A DNA stretch of 64,000 bases, taken from positions 3,175,501 through 3,239,500 of the forward strand of contig CAMQGK010000299.1 in assembly GCA_947000775.1 (NCBI GenBank), in the 5' to 3' direction. The notes below the pieces were generated by a model. The model ran no database searches, was not told the origin of the DNA, and worked only from the letters and a program-made list of their open reading frames with translations. Shown in pieces: positions 1 to 64,000 of the stretch (position 1 is the first letter of the stretch; the number at the start of each line of letters is the position of its first letter). The stretch is from Pterois miles (Eukaryota; Chordata; Actinopteri; Perciformes; Scorpaenidae). The translations under genes were made by a program, and so were the position numbers.

Positions 1-1446
1 TAACTTCTGATACATGACACTGACATTACAGTCATTTTAAAAATTACGGTAACGTTGTACTCATAATTAGTTATTTTACATCCCATAACGCGGTTACCGA
101 CGTGCCTAGAAAAAGTTACAGTCTCATAAAAAGGTGTAACTGGAAACATGAACTACAAGTTAAATGTGGCTAAATTAGCTTCCGTTACTTACAGTTCGGT
201 ATGTTGACATTGCACAGGACGCAGTGAAACCCTCTTGGTGTCGTTTTTATATCACCGTCTGCTTCCATGGCGGCAAAAGAGTTAAGTGTAACTATAAAGT
301 GAGGAATAAATCAACAACTAAAGCAGTCGGCCAAGTCTGACGCCGACTGCTCTCCATGTGCCGCAGACTCAAATCTCCCTCCAGCGTTGGGTGTACGTTT
401 GTTCCGGGTCCGTCTCAAAAATGTGTCCGGGTGGTTCTCCTGTTTTACCACCACGTTCCGGTGAATATTATTTTACCTAGTTGTGTTGCAAAGCCTGAAA
501 TTAAAATATGCATCTTTTCTTTTAACACTTCGGTGCTGATTTTTAACTATGTTTCATATTAGTGTCATAGCATACTTTTTTTTATTATTATTTATTTTAT
601 ATGTCATATGTCTGAACAATGGCAAATCTTTTCAAAGAGGTCTAAAAACAAAAATATTTTGCCATTTTCAAGCAAATGGATTGAAATGTCTCAATACACT
701 AAAATGTAATGCTGGTTGATGGATAATTCAAGTTTAAAGTACAATGTAAGCTTAAAGTTTGTTCCACGTGTTTTCTTGGTTAAAAGCTTTGTGGAGTTTT
801 CTTCTAAACCTGTCCATCTACCAAATTACGCTTGTCTGTCTCACCCCCTTTACTTAGCCCTCTTAGAAGGTAATGTGTTTTATTATGTCCCATGAATAAA
901 ACCAATTTTAGTTTTCCTCTTGCCTCTTATAAAGTCAGACCTGCACCAACATTACATGAAGGTAAATGTAATGTCATTCCACTTTTCATTCTCATCTTGA
1001 AAATCATGACAATAGAGGCCAATCACAGCAGTATCTGTACCCTCAATAGGCTAGATGTAAGCTTCAGGTGTCAGCGCTTTTATCTTTCAAGACATTTGTT
1101 GGATTATCATCTCAGTCATTTTAACCCCACATATGCACAGAACACCAGAGAAATGCTTGGAACAAAAAACAAGTTCAGTCAAATTTTTCCATTGTACAAA
1201 AAAAATTTAATAATCACTTTTTTCCACCATAAAATATATTTGTAAAACCAGTAATGACCAACATACAACTTGTCACAAAAACGATGGTTAAGACAAGATT
1301 CCCTGCTGTATTGAAAAAAAAAGAAAGCAGTGCTTCATTTTCAGTCGATAAAACTACTTTCTAAAATGCAGTACAACTTGATAAAAATGACAAAAGTACA
1401 AAAAGAAGGAAAAAGTCATTAGTATTAAGAATATGTACAAATGCCT
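1..1446 (-). other. mki67 3' UTR and downstream flank
   Basis: No coding exon is recognised here. On the minus strand, AATAAA hexamers lie at 1451-1446, overlapping the stop codon, and at 884-879, the more plausible polyadenylation signal for a 3' UTR of about 560 bp. A plus-strand AATAAA is at 895-900. The left 350 bases hold no feature I can name. Confidence 0.4.
879..884 (-). terminator. Candidate mki67 polyadenylation signal (AATAAA)
   Basis: This is the first canonical AATAAA on the minus strand downstream of the stop codon that is not part of it. No cDNA evidence is available, so use of this site is inferred. Confidence 0.35.
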
Positions 1447-15489
<14,043 letters not shown>

Positions 15490-15902
15490 TTTCGTAACGT
15501 TACCTGTAAACATGAAGCAAACAAGCGTCAAAACTGTACAGAAGGCTAGCTAAACAGCAACGACGCCGGGCTAACGTTAGGTAAACAAAGGAAACCTAAG
15601 TTGTTTAATAGAGTTTTGGACGTTATCGTTGCAGCTCAACAGGTCGCTGTTGTGTGTTACGTTAACTTAAAACAACACGACTGACAATCCGGCGAAACCC
15701 CACGTGCAGTTTCGCCGCGATGGAAACATTATCATCTTCTCAGAAATAGATGTCAACGTTGAAATTACTACAAAACGTGATACGTTTTTCAGTGAAACGG
15801 GTAACGTTATTGTTAAATTAGCCGTAGTTTAACCATCGTTATGTGGCCTAGCACTCAGCGACAGACTGGTAAACATTTGTAGGTTTACGGTTGTAGCCTT
15901 AC

Positions 15903-16240
15903 CTGAAAGTCCGCTCAAAGACGACTCAAATTCTGGAAATCCATAAACATTTATCCGGGGTGTGGAGGAATTGTACTATAATATCATATCAGACTAAACG
16001 TACATTTGATATCCTACCATACCCTACAATGTACATCGACGAATGGCTAACGTATGCTACCTTACAGCCGAGGCTAGACGTCTCTCGCCGCTTCCACATA
16101 CGTGCCGTGGTATCACTCCGCCACGCCACTAACACATGGTAACTTTAAAAAAATACATGGATTAACTGGTGTTTTGTGATACAGTATAATGTGTTTTTAT
16201 GTCACTGCTTTTTTAAACGTCTATTCTGTTCTCGGTATCA
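15903..16240 (-). other. mki67 untranslated first exon (upstream limit unresolved)
   Basis: The minus strand has a strong donor, CAG|GTAAGGC, with the exon ending at 15903, facing the TTTACAG acceptor at 15504. This predicts a non-coding first exon and a roughly 400-bp first intron. The 5' limit given is only approximate, because no TATA box or start site can be read. Confidence 0.45.
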
Positions 16241-16284
16241 AATTTAACTCGCACTTATTTGAAAGGGACTATTTTGTTTACGAA

Positions 16285-16395
16285 TTTGGCGGAGCAATCT
16301 CACTACGGTAAGTGGAATCTGATTTGAAAATGTTTGAAATTCCGCGCGAAGGATTGTGATTGGTTGAGACGTCACACTAAGAGAAGAAGGCGGGG
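16285..16395 (-). promoter_or_regulatory. Candidate cell-cycle promoter of mki67
   Basis: Within 111 bp lie, from distal to proximal for a minus-strand gene: a GC box at 16389-16395, a CRE-like GACGTCA at 16368-16374, an inverted CCAAT box (ATTGG) at 16359-16363, a near-palindromic E2F site TTCCGCGCGAA at 16340-16350, two CHR-like TTTGAA at 16333-16338 and 16323-16328, and a second E2F-like TTTGGCGG at 16285-16292. NF-Y, E2F and CHR elements together are typical of G2/M genes repressed by DREAM, which fits Ki-67. Motifs are seen; function is inferred. Confidence 0.6.
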
Positions 16396-16429
16396 CATAA
16401 TATTTGGAGTGTTTCCGGCTTCCTCATGA

Positions 16430-17915
16430 AAATACGGATTGGCATTTCTATTTGTCCAAAGATTAAAACATATGTATATTACAACAATTATAATTATATT
16501 TCTCAATTTGTTTTAATCCTCTAGACGATCTGTTAAAGATGGACCTATTTTCCAAATGCAGTTAAATAGATCCTCAGAAACAGCCACAGCTACGTCCATA
16601 TTATGCTCTGTTTGATGGTTTTAACATACACCATATGAAAATCTTTAGTTATTATTTACTTTAGTAATCTATTATTTCACTCAAGACATTTTGACATTTC
16701 ATTGCAGAAAACATAGGTGTGATTAATAAAAAGGGCTGCATTTCAATTACATTCATGTTCCAGGGCCCTGATATTATGTGTCCTGGTTTATTGGTGTGGT
16801 TTACAGTGAAACCTAAATGGAACAGAGCCATCATTAATGCTATTCATTGCACCTGTAATTTTCAGCTTTGAGAATAAAAATGTGAGTGAAAAATGTTAGG
16901 TCCGTATTTGTAATAATATGCTCTCAAAATGAATCTGTTAATAAATAGCTAATGGAAATACAAATATTAGTATCTTAATTTTTTTGTTCAACTCATGTAG
17001 CTTGTTTCAGTGTCTAGGAGTGATAACTAGTTTGGAAGCAATTCATTCACCAACTCCAGCAGTGAGCACAACATATTCTGAAAATAATCAACGTACTGTG
17101 CACTCTATACAGTATATATATAACACATAGTAGAGCTAAACCTCACACAATAATCTGTAAATCCAGCCCAAAACTAGTCCGGATGTAGAGTTTCTGATAT
17201 CATTTCTCCAATACACATTATATTGTAAATTTCTCCACTGTGGGACTAATAAAGGAATATCTTATCTTATCTTATCTTCTTGTTAAAGGTTATATTGATA
17301 ACATTTCTATGTGGACCAAGCATTTAAAAAAATATAATACATTCATAAAGCTTTTAGAAAGGTGCCAAATAATAGTATGGCCTTTCCTCAACAAAAAAGT
17401 TATGTTTTTGAAATAGTCATATAAAAATTTTGGCAGTTTCAAAATTAATGTTTTGTATCTGTGGAAGATATCGGACCTTTCAATAACATTCAAGCTGTCC
17501 AAAGTTATCAGTTGTACCTGCAATGTGAGTCTGTGTAATTTTAACTCCAATGGCAGTTACAGAATAATGTCAATTAAGAAAACATAGCCATAAAGTCTGC
17601 AAACTCACACAGTAATGTATTTTATACAGCAATATATCCAAAATGTAGAACATTATTAGCCACCACAAACTAGGCTACTGGTTAAATCGGACCAAGTAAG
17701 GCTGTAAACCACTGAGGGTATTGATTTAAGCAAAGGTGCATTTTACGGCTTGTGAATAAACTTCTCAGAGGAAGGAAGCATCACTTCTTATTCAAAAGTT
17801 ACCGCGTTTAGTTGCAAAGTTTCACTTTAACTTAATGCTGATTTTGATGGTCATTGTTATGAACACACCCCTGTAGCAGAGAATGAAAAGAATGACACAC
17901 GTGAACAACACAAAC
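16430..17915. other. Intergenic spacer between mki67 promoter and rara 3' end
   Basis: AT-rich sequence with no gene. At about 17205-17280 is a retroposon 3' tail (CTCCACTGTGGGACTAATAA then repeated ATCTT units) of the type that ends the SINEs at 41.1-41.5 and 48.1-48.4 kb. The remainder shows nothing I can name. Confidence 0.6.
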
Positions 17916-17917
17916 AC

Positions 17918-19284
17918 ATTTAATATTAAATGTTGGTTTTATTTTTTGATCTTTTTTTTTGTTGTTTTTGTGTTTTTTTTCCAAAGTCGCTTGATAATCT
18001 TGACAAAATTGCAACATATTCCATAATTCTCAAACTGACGGTGTGTCTGTTGCTATTCCAGATTAGCTGTGGAGGGAAAAGTTGTGCGCTGTTCTGGACA
18101 GGTGAAGTCCTAAATGATGAAAGCAGCTTTGACCGTACAAAAAAAAAAAAAAGAAAAAAAAAAGAAAAGGAACACATCATGAACGACTCAGAGAGACTCC
18201 ACACTGGCATATCCTATGTCGTAACGTTGCAGGGGTCAGGGTAAAGAGTCTCTGCACGAGTCCTGGTCTGCCAGGCCGAACAGAAACGACTGAAACAATT
18301 CAGGGGCTCAGTAGCAGAAGTGTGTGTATGTGTGCGTCTGTGGAGGGGTTGGGGGGGTTGCAGCACAGAACATAGAACAGGCCAAGCACACAAAAATGAT
18401 TCCTTCCTGAGACATTGGCGTGTACAGTAATGATGGTCTAGATGAAACGTGTGTTAACGGTGAAGGCGTTTTGGCGTAAAGTGAGTCACAGGGTGCGAGG
18501 TTGCTCTGGATCCGGCTTAAAGTCACATATTTCCGTTTCTACCACAGGCTGCCAGGGGGAGATTTGTGAGGACTTAGTCGACAAACATCACATTTGGGAC
18601 CTTCACTTGCCACTTGACCACCGACAGAGCAGAGGCATCACTACAATCTAGTCTTTTCCCATCCACTACAGTTTACTGATCCATTCAGAGACTACTGAGA
18701 ACCACTTTGTGTTTAATACAGTGTGTATGTACACCATTCTTCACATTTTAACTCTCCTTTGAAGCTGAGCTGCTGCGGCTCACTTGAACCTGGCTCACCA
18801 TTTTCAGAAACACCATCTCTTTCTGCTACATGGCCAAAAAAAGCTATGCCCCGACTGGAGTGCTACTTTGTCATTCTACTGTATGTAAAAACATCTTTTA
18901 AAAGTGAAGGGCGGGGGTTGAAATTGTCCGTGAAAGCCACATTCTGAACAGCCAGTGATTGGTTAAGGGTCTGTCCAGTATTTAGTAGGACACAAAAACA
19001 TGAAAGAACTTCCTTCAGTAAAATGTGCTCAAAATGTCTTTTTCTTGCATCACAAACCTATAAACAAAAACACATAAAAGGTATTCTTAAAAAAAAAAAA
19101 ATCAGGTGAAGCCTAAAACTCTTCATAGTTTTAAAGAAATGAATACAGCTTATATACACAAACTCAAAGGCTACTTAAAATACACCTTAATAATGAATCT
19201 TCATTAATCTGATTTCTTGAAAGGACCTGTGACCATATCATACAACCAAGTTCATACAATCATTTTTTTTTCCATTCCCTTGGA

Positions 19285-19318
<34 letters not shown>

Positions 19319-20231
19319 AATAAAGGAAAACAAATCCAACCTGGAATAGTAGGTGATATTCATTGCGACTTGTTTTCTGTGCACATTTGTGTGTGTTTGC
19401 ATGTGTAGACTGCAGAGAAATTTCAACATCTTTTGCTTCTTTGTTAATCGGAATAATGTACAAATGTGATAAAACTGAAAGGTCTCTCTCAATACTCTCG
19501 ATGGGTACGAAAAGATTCAAACAGTGGAGGAGTACAACAATTTCTAATCTCAGAGAACATGTTCTCGTTTCAACCTTGCCATTCTGTCCCTCGACATGTC
19601 AATTACAATAGTTCCTTAACTTTTTCTATATATATTTATATATCTTTTTGTACGAAATCTGTTTTTCGAAGTTGGAAAAAGACCCAGAGTCTTTGAAGAG
19701 GGGGGGTCTTTTGACAAGTCCCAAGCTTGCAGTCTGCCTCAGAGTACAACAAAAAAAAGTGTCCGGTGTTTTTTGTCAAGTCAGTCTTTATGTCCTTGAT
19801 CTTATCTTTGTCCCGCGGTGCCCTGCCCACCCTCGGTTCCGTTCGAAGCTGGTCGCCGCTGCATCCAGATTTGTTTCCATTAGTCTTTTGGAGAAGTTAT
19901 GGAGAGGGAGGGGAGCAGCAGTGGAGGGGGAGAATGGAGGGAGACGTCCTCATCAGCAGTGTTTACGGTGTGGTCTCTCAGAGGCATCCTGTTGCCCCGG
20001 CCCGCCCCGGCCTTACCCCCCCTCACATTGGGACGGTGCTCCAGAGTGAGGGGAAGGCAGATCAGGAGGTGGGGATTTGTGTCGTAGGAGAGGAGGAGGT
20101 TGGCTCTGCCGGTCTCCTGTGTTCAGCAGTCAGGGTCAAGGCCCCCTCCTCCTTCGCCCCTCCTCTTTAGGACATCGAGGGAGGAGACAGAGAGCGTCGT
20201 GGGGAATAATAATAAAAAAGGTGGGCCGCTA
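17918..20231 (-). other. rara 3' UTR
   Basis: About 2.3 kb downstream of the conserved stop. It ends near a minus-strand AATAAA at 17943-17938, followed by a GT-rich stretch (plus-strand ACACAAACAC and ACACGTGAAC) as expected downstream of a cleavage site. A-runs at 18139-18170 and 19289-19316 create chance open frames. The UTR length is inferred from this single strong signal. Confidence 0.6.
17938..17943 (-). terminator. Candidate rara polyadenylation signal (AATAAA)
   Basis: Canonical hexamer on the minus strand with a GT-rich element 15-40 bases downstream. No transcript evidence is available. Confidence 0.55.

Positions 20232-64000
<43,769 letters not shown>

Noticed and set aside
267..303. 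Plus-strand ATG with a good context (MAAKELSVTIK) followed by a GTGAGG donor-like sequence
   Set aside because: It is only 12 codons and would place a gene running antisense through mki67; no further exon is recognised.
356..562. 68-codon plus-strand open frame
   Set aside because: No family similarity, weak codon character, in the 3' flank of mki67.
20123..20231. Literal extended C-terminus of rara ending GGGGLDPDC
   Set aside because: Open but unconserved; the normal RAR alpha ending is present in the adjacent frame with its own stop, so an indel in the G6 run is more likely.

Overview
The window is vertebrate nuclear DNA, most likely from a spiny-rayed teleost fish. The evidence is spliced genes with GT-AG introns, two recognisable vertebrate genes, long CA/GT/CT microsatellites, tRNA-headed SINEs and many short non-autonomous DNA transposons of the kind common in percomorph genomes. 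The species assignment is inference. Nothing prokaryotic or viral was recognised.

Two protein-coding genes fill the window, both on the minus strand. (1) mki67 (Ki-67 proliferation antigen) runs from its start codon at 15489 down to its stop at 1447. I could follow 16 coding exons whose phases all join, giving about 2464 codons. In order the protein has an N-terminal FHA domain, a PP1-docking RVSF motif, the conserved SWADIVK and DEDLTGISEMLKTPV segments, and then lineage-specific repeats: 17-residue Ser-Pro repeats, 38-residue KTPK repeats, about 26 copies of an acidic 14-residue repeat, and an RGR-rich basic tail. The last two large exons are tandem duplicates of each other. A non-coding first exon and a cell-cycle type promoter lie at about 15.9-16.4 kb. 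(2) rara (retinoic acid receptor alpha) occupies about 17.9 kb to the right edge. It comprises a roughly 2 kb 3' UTR, seven exons shared by the receptor isoforms (20.2-36.2 kb) and, after a 27.7 kb intron, the alpha-2 type A-domain exon cut by the window edge at 64000. Isoform-diagnostic ligand-pocket residues (Ser, Ile, Val) identify alpha rather than beta or gamma.

Each gene carries one apparent single-base indel that breaks an otherwise well-supported frame: an extra base in mki67 exon 9 near 10471, and a missing base in a G6 run (plus strand) at 20299-20304 in rara. Sequence or assembly error and genuine variants are both possible.

The introns, above all the 27.7 kb rara intron, hold the repeats: several hAT-like elements with degenerate 8-bp target duplications, a TTAA-flanked element family with AGAGGACC termini, two copies of one tRNA-headed SINE, another SINE-like repeat, a hAT transposase fragment, and a tRNA-Gly(GCC)-like gene. 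I found no third protein-coding gene. The remaining open frames are antisense shadows, microsatellite frames or chance frames in introns and UTRs.
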